Source: Phialophora verrucosa (taxonomy: Eukaryota; Ascomycota; Eurotiomycetes; Chaetothyriales; Herpotrichiellaceae). From it: 64,000 bases of DNA. This document shows positions 10,727-21,184 of the stretch, one piece after another. The stretch's first letter is position 1; every line of letters starts with the position of its first letter. The notes beneath the pieces were generated by a model, which did not search any database, was not told the DNA's origin, and worked only from the letters and a program-made list of their open reading frames with translations. A program made the position numbers and the translations under genes. The DNA lies in the NCBI GenBank assembly GCA_002099365.1, contig MSED01000002.1:186001-250000 (forward strand), written 5' to 3'.

Positions 10727-12493
10727 TCATACCTCCCAAGGCAACTCATCCTCTTCGCACCTCATACAGGTCAGGTAACCCAACCCACCACCTCCACCAT
10801 CAGCGAGGCTCCTCAAATCCAGCTCCAGACAGTTCCTCACTAGCGGCTTGACCATGTCCCTGGCGACATTCTTGATCTCATCTACCTTACGTTCGAACCG
10901 GCGGAGGTTGTCGCGTGTATACAGAGACTGATTGGTCGATGGAGGAGTAAGTTTGAGGAAGCGCTTGAGTTCGTCGTGGGGCAGGAATGTGTCAGGGTCA
11001 GAGGAGGCGATGAGGCGGAAGATACGACCCGTCGCTATGGCGCTGGATTGATGTGGGTTGGCGGGAGGAGGTGGGTGAGGCTGGTAGGGTGGAGGAGGCG
11101 GCATGTTGCGTTCTACGCTGGGGCGAGGAGCTGGCAGACGGGGAGGCGCGTTGCTGTTCCCGCTACCGGGACGTGAGTTGGGCGGATTCTTCAGGATGCC
11201 GCGGACTTCGGGGGTCGTATTTTCGGCAAGCCATTGTCGCCAGAGCGACATTGCTAGCCAGCCGAGATAGTCATTCGACGGATTGACTCTTTCGCCGCGA
11301 CTGGTGGTTAATGTCAACCGGTATAGTCTCGTCTCGATTCGTTGTTTCAACTCTTCGAGTTCGTCGACTTTGTCCTCAATCAGGTCGATAACTGACTGGG
11401 GAACTTCGTAGCCTCCGCCAGAATGGTCGGGTGGCTTGATGTAGGGATAGGCAGCGGGCCATTGGCCCACGACATGAGTCAGTGCTTCCGAGAAAATGAT
11501 CCGACTCCGGGCAAGGTAGCCAAGTTTGAGGTATGATGGCGGATACTTGGCGATCTGCTTGAACAAGCGGGATGAAAACCGCAGTAAGTGGTGGTCGATG
11601 CGAGGACCAACCACGGGCAGAGCATCGTACATGTCTGCTAGAGACAGAAGCGCTTTGCATTCCGAATAGGCTGAAGCGATATTCGTCGAGTTCAGGATGG
11701 GTGGGTAGTTGTAGAAGATGCGGAAAAGGTTGTCGTAGTCTCGGAGGAGTGGGTTTGTGAGAGACGGGTCAGGCGCAGTCACGGCCAACTCGGCGGTAGA
11801 CTGCGAGGCCGGTCCTCGGTGGGAGAGGGCCAGGTTGGCCATGGAGCGGAAAAAGGACGATGAATGCGCCCGCTCTGGTCTTGGACGGTCCAGCTGGGGA
11901 GGGACTTGTGCCGGTGCGAATAAAGTGTTTTCTGGCATCTTCTGCACCAAGATCGGCTCCTCGTCTTCCTCCAGATTCTCCCAGTCCAGTTCGAACCTCC
12001 ATCTTTGCCGTTGGGGTGATGTTGGTAGCGCCGGTGGTTGCGGGCCAGCACCAGAAGGACCGGCCGCTGAACCGACCTGAGAAGACTCCTCCCCAATGAC
12101 ACTTAGTGCCTGGCCGGGCGTCGACAAGGCCGCGTCGGTCGGACGTCTTTGCGGTTGGCCCCTTGTGGTCTCCTCGGCAAAGAAGCCTGCAAACTGAGCC
12201 AATGTAAAGCTGTGCAGGAGGTATCTCTTCTCTTGTCCATCGCAGGCGATCACCATCTCCACATCCCCAGATTGTGAGAAGAAGGGGAATTCATTCTGCG
12301 GAACATGTGACGTTCCTCCAAAGTGCGACCGTCCCCGCTGGTGATGATGTCGCGAGCGAGAGGTTCTTGAGACGATGGAGGAAGCGCCTCGAGACTGGGA
12401 GGCGGAGCGAGAGTGAGGACGATCAGCGACTTCGGCGCGTGAAACCATCGGGAGAGATGTTTGCTGGTGGGATTGTGCAGGCTGTTGATTCAT
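10727..12493 (-). CDS. BTB/POZ-like conserved fungal protein
   Basis: Single-exon gene for 588 residues. The N-terminus is Ser/Arg/His-rich and disordered. A segment beginning GDVEMVIACDGQEKRYLLHS looks like the opening strand and helix of a BTB/POZ fold, in which residues such as YLLHS lead into the first helix. The region around 250-350 (YSECKALLSLADMYDALPVV) resembles the later helices found in fungal BTB proteins. A Pro-rich linker and the C-terminus GYLTCMRCEEDELPWEV complete it. BTB proteins act as dimerisation or Cul3-adaptor modules; a specific role here is unknown. The insertion between the two BTB halves is rich in Pro and Gln. The next gene upstream on the same strand is PDK1. Confidence 0.65.
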   Translation of the reverse strand: MNQQPAQSHQQTSLPMVSRAEVADRPHSRSASQSRGASSIVSRTSRSRHHHQRGRSHFGGTSHVPQNEFPFFSQSGDVEMVIACDGQEKRYLLHSFTLAQFAGFFAEETTRGQPQRRPTDAALSTPGQALSVIGEESSQVGSAAGPSGAGPQPPALPTSPQRQRWRFELDWENLEEDEEPILVQKMPENTLFAPAQVPPQLDRPRPERAHSSSFFRSMANLALSHRGPASQSTAELAVTAPDPSLTNPLLRDYDNLFRIFYNYPPILNSTNIASAYSECKALLSLADMYDALPVVGPRIDHHLLRFSSRLFKQIAKYPPSYLKLGYLARSRIIFSEALTHVVGQWPAAYPYIKPPDHSGGGYEVPQSVIDLIEDKVDELEELKQRIETRLYRLTLTTSRGERVNPSNDYLGWLAMSLWRQWLAENTTPEVRGILKNPPNSRPGSGNSNAPPRLPAPRPSVERNMPPPPPYQPHPPPPANPHQSSAIATGRIFRLIASSDPDTFLPHDELKRFLKLTPPSTNQSLYTRDNLRRFERKVDEIKNVARDMVKPLVRNCLELDLRSLADGGGGGLGYLTCMRCEEDELPWEV

Positions 12494-13348
12494 GTGATCT
12501 CATCCACTCCTCGCATGCTCGAAAGCTCTTTGCGCACGAGCTATATTCATCAACGCAGTTCCTGTAGGCAGTTGTCTATCGGCTCAACCTCCTCGCCCTT
12601 TGTGTGCCCTGTCGTTCCTGAGGGTTGCCTTCCGTTCCTTGCGCATACAAGTCGGGCGCTGTGACTGAAGTCGCCGAGTCGTTGCCCGCAGAGACGATCC
12701 TGCGACTTGACTTTGTCGGCGCTCTCACGTGGAATGGGCCACGCTTTCCTGTGTGGTGGTGGTCCCGGTCACCATGTCAAACGACGTTTTCTGCTGTCGT
12801 CTCTCCCAAGCGCCATACTGCGGAGGCGCATGGCCAGTAGATGAGGCTGCCGCGGGACACGAAGGGTGGCGATGGGAGGTGCAGAGCGACAGCCGGAAGA
12901 GGAGTAGCTCCAGCTGCAGGTCCAGGCGTGTTCGGCGTCTCCTGGCCAGTGGAAAACGAAGCTGAATCAGGGCACAACCAACACCAGGCCATGCCCGCAT
13001 CTTCATTTGTGGGCAGCCGGAGACGCCAAGATATCAGCTAGACCAAGCGGAACGAAAGATGGCACGATGGCAAAGGCGAATGTTCGACCCGCCAGTCTGG
13101 CAGCGTCTGCCAACGAGTCTGACGCCCGCCGACAGGTCACAGAGTCAGCGCCGAAGATATATATACCCTGTCTACATCTACCAGATGTGACCTTCGACCA
13201 CACCAAGAGCCAACTGTCAATGCTCTTCTACCCTTTCCAGATCGCCATGCTGTTCACATCCTCAAGACCATTGCTATGCTAGTAAATTTCTGTGCAAGAA
13301 GCGAACGACCAACCACAACGCCACATCCCTTTTGTTCATCGGTCCATC
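12494..13348. other. Intergenic: promoter of BTB-like gene and 3' region of PDK1 gene
   Basis: Both flanking genes are on minus, so this contains the PDK1 3' region and the BTB-gene promoter. A run GATATATATA lies at 13156-13165, too far (about 660 nt) from the BTB start codon to be called a TATA box. No gene seen. Confidence 0.45.
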
Positions 13349-16013
13349 TCAAAACACTGCCGTCAGTCCACTCTTCGACTGCCGCTTGCTGAAGCGTTTT
13401 CTCCCCTTAAGGGACTCCGCATCTCCCGAGTGCTGCTTGTGCAGTATCCCTCGTCCGGAGTGCGACTGGTTCGCGGAATGGGGACTCAAGTCGGTGGGCT
13501 GGTCGATGGTGCTGGCATGACTTGACAGTGCTGAAGAGGAGATATTCAGTGAGTCGTTGTTGGAATAGTTGTTGTTCTGCTGCATCGCGAAATCTTTGGC
13601 TCGTGCCAACACGTCAAGCCACTCCTGCGTTGACTTGGCGGTGGCCATCGGTTCGCTCGACGGAGGCTTCACGTCCTCGAAGACGTAGTGGCGGTCCTTC
13701 TGCTCATCTAGTTAGCATTATATTTGACCTCGGTATCACGGTAGGACTCACGGTGTCAACTATCCACTGAGTCACGCCCTTTGCATCGGTCGCGCTCGAA
13801 TACTCGGTTCCAGGGGAGAGCAACGAGATTTCCGATTTTGACTTCTTTTCCTCTCCACCCGCAGCAGCGATGATGATTCTGGCACTCGAGGTCACCATGA
13901 CCAGCCTCTGCCGTTTCTTGGTGTTATTGCCTCCAAACCACTTCGACAACTTGCCGCCACCATCCGTATTGTGTGGACTGTGGGGGTTTGGAGACGAGAC
14001 TACAGAGAGGTTGCCTAGTTTCAAGATTCGTTCATTGTTTCGTGTGAGCACGGGAGACCATTCAATGTCGAGTTGACTGGGTGGTGGGAGTTCTGTGATT
14101 ACCCTTGGTTGGGGTCGCTGATTGTTGGGGGGAAGCATGGTTGAATGAGTGCTGTGACTGGGATCGATGTCAGGTGGAAAGCTGTCTTGGGCACTGCTTC
14201 CATTCAGCTTGATCGGTGGCTGTGCGGGAGGCACAAACGGCTTCAGTCGTGGTGCCTTCTGCTCCCACAGCCCCCGACCCCACTGGATGCCGGTGAAGAA
14301 GGGATGATTCTTTGCATGTTCCAGAGATAAGCGCCGTTGCGGGTCGAGGACCAATAACCGCTCGACCAGGTCTCGGGCGACTTCTGGGAACCCTCGAGGG
14401 AACTCGTAGTCGAGAGCCACAATTTTCTGGAATGTCTGATAGTCGTTGACCGCCTTGAATGGTGGCCGACCCGCCATAAGCTGGTATATGATACAGCCAA
14501 ATGCCCACATGTCACTCGCTTTGCATGCGTTCTTATCGGTCAGCAGTTCCGGGCTCACGTACTCGGCCGTGCCCACAAACGAACTTGCTCGGTTCTCGGT
14601 TGAGGTGGAATCGGGTTCGAAATCGACGTAGCCCTCAGCGTTTCGCCTTTCGGGGAGGAGTTTGGCTGTCCCAAAATCCGTGACCTTGATGTGCCTATTC
14701 CCGTCCAGAAGGAGATTCTCCGGCTTCAAATCGCGATGGATGACACCCCGGCTGTGCATGTACTCGATGGTATCCAGTATCTGAGCACCGTAGAATCGTG
14801 AGCATTCCTCGTCAAAGGTGGACATACGCTTCAAGACACCAAGCAGTTCGCCGCCCTGGCACAGGTCCAGCACAAAGTATAGAGACCGCTCATCTTGGAA
14901 GGTGTAATACAGTCTCACAACGCCAGGATGGTCCGTCAACCGATTTAGGGTGTCCTTCTCGATGTTGACGTATTTCACCTTCTTCTCTTTGATGATATGT
15001 CTCTTATCCAACACCTTGATGGCATACTCCCTGCCATTGCTCCGATCAGTCGCAGCGAGCACTGTGCTGTAAGAGCCTTCTCCGAGAGTCTGGCCAAAGT
15101 TGAAGTCCTTGACGCCCTTTTTGACGGGCCTAGTGGTGACTGTGCCATCCGGTGCGACTTCTCTTCTCACGCCGACGGCAGCTCCACGCTCCTGCCAATC
15201 CTCCGTACTGGTAAGCGGCCGGTCCTCGAGGTTGTACGGCGAGCTCGATAAGGGTGTTTGTATGGACCGCGGGGTGGTAGAAAGAGGGGTGTTGCCGGTG
15301 GTATTACTGCCTGTGTGTGGTGGCACACCACGAGAGGTCCTTCGCGGAGGCAAAGGTCCATTGCCCTGGGTGTATTGACCCTGCCCGTAGGCTCTTTCCG
15401 TGTGGTTGGCGTCTCCCGAAGGCACTCCGGCCACATCACCTAGTCCCACGCGCTTGGAGGATGTCCGTTGAGGAAAGCCCGACGGGGCTGAAGCGTCACC
15501 TCGAACTCTATATGAGCCTTGACGGGAAACGCCATTTGTAGCCGAGCCATTGACCGGCATCTGGGTATAGTAGGCTGAACCGGGACGGGAGGCGTTCGAC
15601 CGAGGGTCGTGTAGGTTGTGGGGCATCATGGTAGGGTACTGAGGGAACTGCGCCTGTTGCTGGTCTTGATATGAATAGGGGATGTTCTGCCGTTGCGAAA
15701 TCCTGTCAGAAGACGCATTCTTTTGCGAAAAGGTAGCCTGCGTAGGCGTGGACGCGGACTCGGAGGACGAAGCTATGGAGAGCGGAGGTAGGGCTTCGGC
15801 GGCGGTCGTGGCCACAGTCCCGGAGTCCATCGGGGACACAGGGCTGTGAGAACGTTGAGGCGTAGCGGAGAGGTAGTCTGTCCTCCCATCTGGGTCGACC
15901 AGTGGAGACACTCGTGGAAACTGAGGTTCAGGCGGATGAGTCTGCATGGGAGTGTCGGGCGATGCATCGTCGGGATTCGCTATCCGCAGCGGACCAAGCG
16001 AGAGGTCAGCCAT
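13349..16013 (-). CDS. PDK1/Pkh-type AGC serine/threonine kinase (phosphoinositide-dependent kinase)
   Basis: Exons, in transcription order, 16013-13752 and 13699-13349; 870 residues. After a ~270-residue Ser/Pro-rich N-terminus comes the kinase domain: glycine loop GEGSYSTV (about 307), YAIKVL lysine, HRDLKPENLLL (about 424), DFGTAK (about 445) and the activation-segment end SFVGTAEYVSPELL, which has Ser-Pro-Glu in place of the usual APE, as in PDK1. The C-terminal ~220 residues contain a PH-like segment that continues over the intron (TQWIVDT joined to KDRHYVFEDVK). PDK1 homologues (yeast Pkh1/2) phosphorylate the activation loops of other AGC kinases such as Ypk and Pkc and act in sphingolipid, cell-wall and eisosome signalling. 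The intron 13700-13751 is 52 nt, GTGAGT...CAG with a GCTAAC branch site. Splicing is required to finish the PH region. Confidence 0.92.
13700..13751 (-). other. 52-nt intron in the PH region of the PDK1 gene
   Basis: On the minus strand it reads GTGAGT at the donor, a GCTAAC branch site and GAGCAG at the acceptor. It sits between codons (phase 0), joining Thr to Lys. Confidence 0.85.
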
Positions 16014-17123
16014 TCTGGTCGTATGTCCGACTCAGATTCGTGGGCGGAGTGGCTTGGAGATTAGAATCCCAAGCCGAATGACGTGTCGGTGTTGTCTTGC
16101 CGGCACCTTCTCAGTCACAATCGCTGTAGAGTTCTTGAAATCTTCATCGCTGCGGCATCCGTACCAGCAGCTGTGAGATTTCCCCCAGGCCTAAAAGTGA
16201 CGAGGTTAGGGGCGGATGGCGAGTGGGTTTCAGATTGCGAATCGAGGGTCCTGGGATCTGATCTCGCAGTCCCGCTAGTGTTCCGGCGGTAGCGATGGTG
16301 CGATGGCGATGGGGGTAGCGAACGTGCGGATGAGTGAGTGTCGGAGTCAGAGACGAGTGCGAGAAGGATGGATTGAGGTTGCCAGGAAGACGAGCCAAAG
16401 ATGAGCCCAAGATGAGCCCAAGATGAGCCCGAGATGATGCTCGTCTTTGCGCTTCTACGTTTCTCCCAGGGTCAGAGCGTCGGCGGCCAATCAGCGACCT
16501 GTGCGCACATAAGTTCCACACCCTTCGTCTCTGAAGTTGTTTCTCTTCACATCGACGAATGCACGATACAAAGCATAGAGCACACTTCTCTTACAGACAT
16601 TCGTCGCACAGATGGGACAGCAGATTGCGGTGGAGGTCATCTGACCGCCGTGAGGCTAGGCGGTGGATTCATGCATCCACATACGTAAAACGTTCAAGAT
16701 CCATCAGGGCCCGTTGGAGGGAGCAGTCAAGATTGTCTTCCACCTCATCCCACCTCACACATTATGGGAATGTGCTATGGAAGATCGTTGTACGCGGAGT
16801 CATAGTACGGTCATTCCACGTCGTGTGTATGAGCGGCCATCAGACGCCGATGCGACCATCCATGTCAGCCTCAAAATGTCTGCTTTCATGTGAATGTTGC
16901 TATAAATGTCAACCACGATGGTGGGTGTAATGGTTCTCCGAGTCAACCTGGACACGCCTGCCTGATGATGTCGTTGCAATACAAGGAAGTCGCCGCGGCG
17001 ACTGACGCTGCGCAAGGCAAACACAACCAACAATTGCGGTCGTTCTCCTGATGGATATCTGGGCCCAAAACCTATCAAGTCGGATCTCTGCCCGGGAATC
17101 CTCCTCATTGCGTACCTCCCATC
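16014..17123. other. Divergent promoter region, PDK1 (minus) and unknown gene (plus)
   Basis: About 1.1 kb between two start codons facing away from each other. It holds an 11-bp tandem repeat at 16389-16432. Open frames such as the minus-strand one at 16144-16521 have no recognisable domain and probably fall in the PDK1 leader. Confidence 0.5.
16389..16432. repeat. 11-bp tandem repeat, four copies
   Basis: Consensus GATGAGCCCAA: two perfect copies at 16400-16410 and 16411-16421, flanked by one degenerate copy on each side (16389-16399 and 16422-16432). It lies 376-419 nt upstream of the PDK1 start codon. Confidence 0.85.
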
Positions 17124-18695
17124 ATGATTCGCTTACCCGCGACCAGTATTTCCCTCTCGGAGCGAGACATCGATTTCCACCTCCGGCAGGCAGAACTCTA
17201 CTATGGCCTCCGGAAACAGGGTTTCAAGAAGGACGACGTGGTTCGCTACTTGAAAGACTATCGCGAGGCCACAGCACAAACAGCCAGCCAAGATACACTT
17301 GGCTTCAACCTGTCCACGCCCGGCACGGTTAAACTGTCCAGCAGTCGCCCTTGCTCGTCGTCCACCTCCTCCGACGGTGATCTACCAGGGCCGCCGACGC
17401 GAGCGTCTATCCATTCCTATTCGACCGCACTGACAAGCACCCCACCGGTCCCCTTTCCAGACTTCCCTTCTGATCTCAGTGAACCCCAGTCTGAAGCGGG
17501 ACGGCTCATCAACCACAGAAACCAGAATGTTGATGATGATGGTCCAGTCTCGCCGCCCTCCGTGCCACCGTCGATTCGCTCCAATCAGCATGCCCCTCGA
17601 AAGAGTTCTCTGCTCCGGTTCGCCCAAGCTGCTTCTCCGGAACGCCTCTCTGCTGATACAGAAGACGGAAAAACCAGCCTTCCTGTAATGACTACCCCCA
17701 AAGCCAAGAAGTACAGACGTCGGAGTACCACCTATCCCTACCAATCCTCTGACCGGGAGTCTGCGGGCGAGATATACGCAGATGGCCAGGTCTTGGATCG
17801 CCTGAGCCGAATGTCTTTAGGGGGCGATACTCTCAGTGATGAGCTGGAGACTTTATCTTTCGCACTGCCGCCAACTTACTCTGCTGGCGCCCGGACTTCT
17901 TCAGCCTCAGATCTCCACTTCGCAAGTCCACCCAGTGGAGATGGCTCTGGGGATTTGTCGAGCATCACCTTCGACCACGCGCCCGTGATTCACCGTCGGA
18001 GCAGCAGTCTTCTCGGAGGCGGATGCTCCATTGCAGATATTCCCAGCTCTCCTCCTCTTCCGACAACTCCTGCCAGGCAATACACCAGACAAGCCGGTGC
18101 ATCTTCCGACTCGTCTCAACTGCCAACCACATCGACTCCCATCCGCAATGCTAGTATTGTCCCGCGGACAGAACCAAGACCTTACAGACAGCAGCTTGAT
18201 GGGAACTCTTTCTCGGTGTATAACGACTCGCTTCCTGCAACTTCTCAGCCCGAAACACCTGCCGACCTGTCGAGGCAACCGTTGATTACTGAGCATGATG
18301 CCGCTTATACCGCCCCACCCGCGATGGTTCGTTCAGGCCATCGGGGTCAGCGCACTTGGGAGCGAGACATCGGTGAACAGAGCCCGACCGCAAGAGCCAT
18401 GACGTTGCGCGAGAGAAGAAACAGGGAGTTGACGAGGAGTGTCAGAGCTGAGGGGGTAAGATTGAACAGACTCATGATGAGGGATGAGGCTATTTTCTCA
18501 CAGCGAGGATTGCGGGCTGCCGCCGCGGCAAATGGAGATACTGTGATTGAAGCATTGCCACAAATTCCCGACGACGTCTGGAGGGATAACCTCGATGCGG
18601 ACCGCGTTGGAGAGGAGAATTTCGAGGCGGAGCTTGATGTTGGTGGAAGACGCGTGATGAGAGCTGTCAGTGGCAATGCAAGGTTCGATGCTTAA
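17124..18695 (+). CDS. Hypothetical fungal protein with helical N-terminus and disordered middle
   Basis: 523 residues, no intron. The first ~45 residues (SLSERDIDFHLRQAELYYGL continuing into a KQGFKKDDVVRYLKDY motif) form a likely helical module. A Ser/Pro-rich disordered region of about 350 residues follows, and the C-terminus (about 420-523) is again charged and helical: MTLRERRNRELTRSVRAEGV. Conserved ends joined by a variable middle are common in fungal scaffold or regulatory proteins, but I recognise no named family. The start is the first ATG of the frame and directly precedes the helical module. It shares a 1.1-kb divergent region with PDK1. Confidence 0.65.
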   Translation: MIRLPATSISLSERDIDFHLRQAELYYGLRKQGFKKDDVVRYLKDYREATAQTASQDTLGFNLSTPGTVKLSSSRPCSSSTSSDGDLPGPPTRASIHSYSTALTSTPPVPFPDFPSDLSEPQSEAGRLINHRNQNVDDDGPVSPPSVPPSIRSNQHAPRKSSLLRFAQAASPERLSADTEDGKTSLPVMTTPKAKKYRRRSTTYPYQSSDRESAGEIYADGQVLDRLSRMSLGGDTLSDELETLSFALPPTYSAGARTSSASDLHFASPPSGDGSGDLSSITFDHAPVIHRRSSSLLGGGCSIADIPSSPPLPTTPARQYTRQAGASSDSSQLPTTSTPIRNASIVPRTEPRPYRQQLDGNSFSVYNDSLPATSQPETPADLSRQPLITEHDAAYTAPPAMVRSGHRGQRTWERDIGEQSPTARAMTLRERRNRELTRSVRAEGVRLNRLMMRDEAIFSQRGLRAAAAANGDTVIEALPQIPDDVWRDNLDADRVGEENFEAELDVGGRRVMRAVSGNARFDA

Positions 18696-19411
18696 GAGGG
18701 CGAGATGAACAGATGACCTGCAGCGGCCAGAGTTGACAGTCTGTTCCGTCAGGAGCCAGCGGGGGCAACAACATCATTGCTTAACACAGCGACTGCCACG
18801 AGCTGAAGCAGAGCGCCGAAGTATCCAGTCCAACTGCATGTTATCGAAACAGCACGAGGCATCAATGGAGCAGTGAGTGGGCACCCAAGCTATATAGCTT
18901 ACTGAGTCGATAGTGACGCGGCATGTTGCCCCGGTCTCAGAGTATCCAGCACTGTGTACCGTACGGAGTAATGGCATGATTTCGGTCCCCAGCTCCCGTC
19001 TGATCCATCTTGCGCACTCCTGAATCCTGATCCACCCACGGCATCAGGCTTCCACACCCTGTCCCACATGCTGCTTTTCATCCTTTGCGAGGCTAAGGCT
19101 ATCAGCCTCCGAGGGTTTGTATTGTGTCTTTGTACACAACACCAAACAGCATCACCGACAAGAAACCAGCCAGCCAGCCTTGTTGTACAAAGCCATGCTT
19201 CAAGTTGCGTAGGGCGGCAAGCATACCTGCCTCACTTTGACCTACTCGTCACCTCACCTCACCCATCCACCCACCACCATCTCTCCAACGCACCATTCGT
19301 CGCCTCGGCCAAAGTCCGCCCTGGCCTGCCTCGCCTTAATACCGCAGCCTGGCCTGGCATGTCCCGCCGTGACTATGCCGGTGACTGACAGTGGTGACAG
19401 CTATCATGGTC

Positions 19412-19446
19412 TCTCGTCTCGTCTCGTCCCGTTTCGTCCCGTCTCG
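19412..19446. repeat. Pentanucleotide array TCTCG/TCCCG, seven units
   Basis: Seven consecutive 5-bp units: three TCTCG, then TCCCG, TTTCG, TCCCG and TCTCG. The regular spacing with single-base variants marks a slightly decayed microsatellite. Confidence 0.85.
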
Positions 19447-19647
19447 CATCGCCAGCACCACCAGCATCCCCCCGTTGAGAGGGCGGACAGGGGACCGCTG
19501 TTCGCCGCTTTGTGTCTTACATACCTACGGTACACAGCACACGTTCCACATTACATGACGGCGTGAGGACGCCGCTAAGCACGGGGGCACGGAGCCTTGA
19601 GCAAATTGAAGCACCACTTTCCTATCTCAGACACAACGCTCGCACAT

Positions 19648-19678
19648 GCACACGCACACGCACACGCACACGCACACC
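19648..19678. repeat. CACACG hexanucleotide microsatellite
   Basis: About five units of CACACG. An apparent His-Thr repeat reading frame over it is a by-product of the repeat. Confidence 0.9.
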
Positions 19679-21184
19679 CATGTTACTGGCCGGGGCCGCA
19701 GTACGAGTATATTCTCCGAGATGCCACTCACATGGTACGGAAGAGCCGTTACTCGATCCGTCCGAGGACCGACTGCGAGGGAAGCTTTTGGTTCCGAGTC
19801 AAGAACTTCCCGGCCCGAGACTGAGGCTGTTGTTTTAGCTAATAGCTGCCGCACTCACTCACAATGTATTATACGCGCGTGGGATCTCGATTTCTCGAGT
19901 TCTCGGGTCCTCGGGTCCTTGGTGTCTCGAGTCTCGAAGTCCGGAAACATTGCGTTGGCTCGTTAGAGGCCCGAAACTTCCCTGCGTCGGTGCAAGCCCC
20001 AACTCAACGTGGGGTTTTCAAGCTCCGCCGCTCATGCACGGCGGAATGTGTCCGATGTAAAAAGGTTTTATGCGCAAGGATGAAGAATGAAGAGGAAGAG
20101 GAAGAAGACGAACGGGCACGAAGCATTTTTCCTGGTGCTGCCTGGCCAAGATTGAAGCACCGATCATTTATCTTCTACTTCTTTTTCGTGGGTACTGGAA
20201 TATCCAGGCCGAGATGCTACTTGTCCAGTCGCTCCCTTCTTTCAAGGTCAGATGTGTCAGTTTCGCATTTCGGCTCGTGGATATCAAACAGCTCTATATC
20301 TGAAAGTGAGAGTGACGATACGGATACGTGCGTGCGGCTATCAACGACTAGGCAACTTCTTTCTTCATCTCTTGGGTTCGTCCCCGCTTGAGTCCTCCTA
20401 GAGGACGCCGCTTGTTGGAATCAATGACTCGACCGCTGACATACCCCACATCCGAGTTGGGAGACACATGCTGCCTGTTTGGTTCGCTGCTTGTTCACAC
20501 CAGAAACCAGTGCGAAATCACGATTTTCGTACAGGCCATTGTTGAAGGCAGAACTTGCATTGGAGCTTGAGTCAGAGATTTCTCGTTGCGAACTACAGTA
20601 CGATGGCTTCTGGCAAGCTTCCTGTACTCTGCGTCGCACGTCGAAAGACACTGTACCGCAGAGTCTGTAACAATCAAAGCAAAGCGGCCAGTCCAGCGGG
20701 TGTGCCGCTATAACACGTAGCCAAGCTTGCTGGCTCATCCGAAGATTGAGCGGCTAGGGTTGGTATTGGGTGTTGCGTTGTGTAGCGAGGTGATGGTGTG
20801 GTCCGGAGTCCTTCCGGGCGGAATCTTCCCACACAGTAGAGCCCTGTGAGGTAGAGGGATGTGCCAGCAAAGTCCCCGGGGTACATACAACAAGGGGATT
20901 CGATGCAGCCTGCACCACACAGAAGCGCCGGAACTGGCGCGGTCCTGACTGCTCATGTGGGGAATGGGAGCATACCCTTCTGGGAAGTTCTTCCTCGTGT
21001 ATGTACGAGTGACGTGCAGCACCCATAGCGCACGGTTCCCGGATCTCATCAACCTCGTCAGATCGGCGGTGCATGAGATCTGGACCACACGGTCGATGAT
21101 GTGCATTAGCTCAAGGGACGCTGCTGGCCGTCGCATGGGATTCTGCTCAATGGCAGTTCGCCTTTGCCATGCCATGGGGTTGCG

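Larger units (their letters stand above)
18696..21184. other. 2.5-kb gene-free stretch with simple repeats
   Basis: It lies between the 3' ends of two converging genes. It holds a TCTCG/TCCCG array (19412-19446), a CACACG microsatellite (19648-19678) and an A/G-rich patch near 20085-20115. Open frames here are either repeat-driven or lack domains. I call no gene. Confidence 0.5.

Noticed and set aside
19627..19966. His-Thr repeat protein
   Set aside because: It is produced by the CACACG microsatellite, with repeats readable in both directions.
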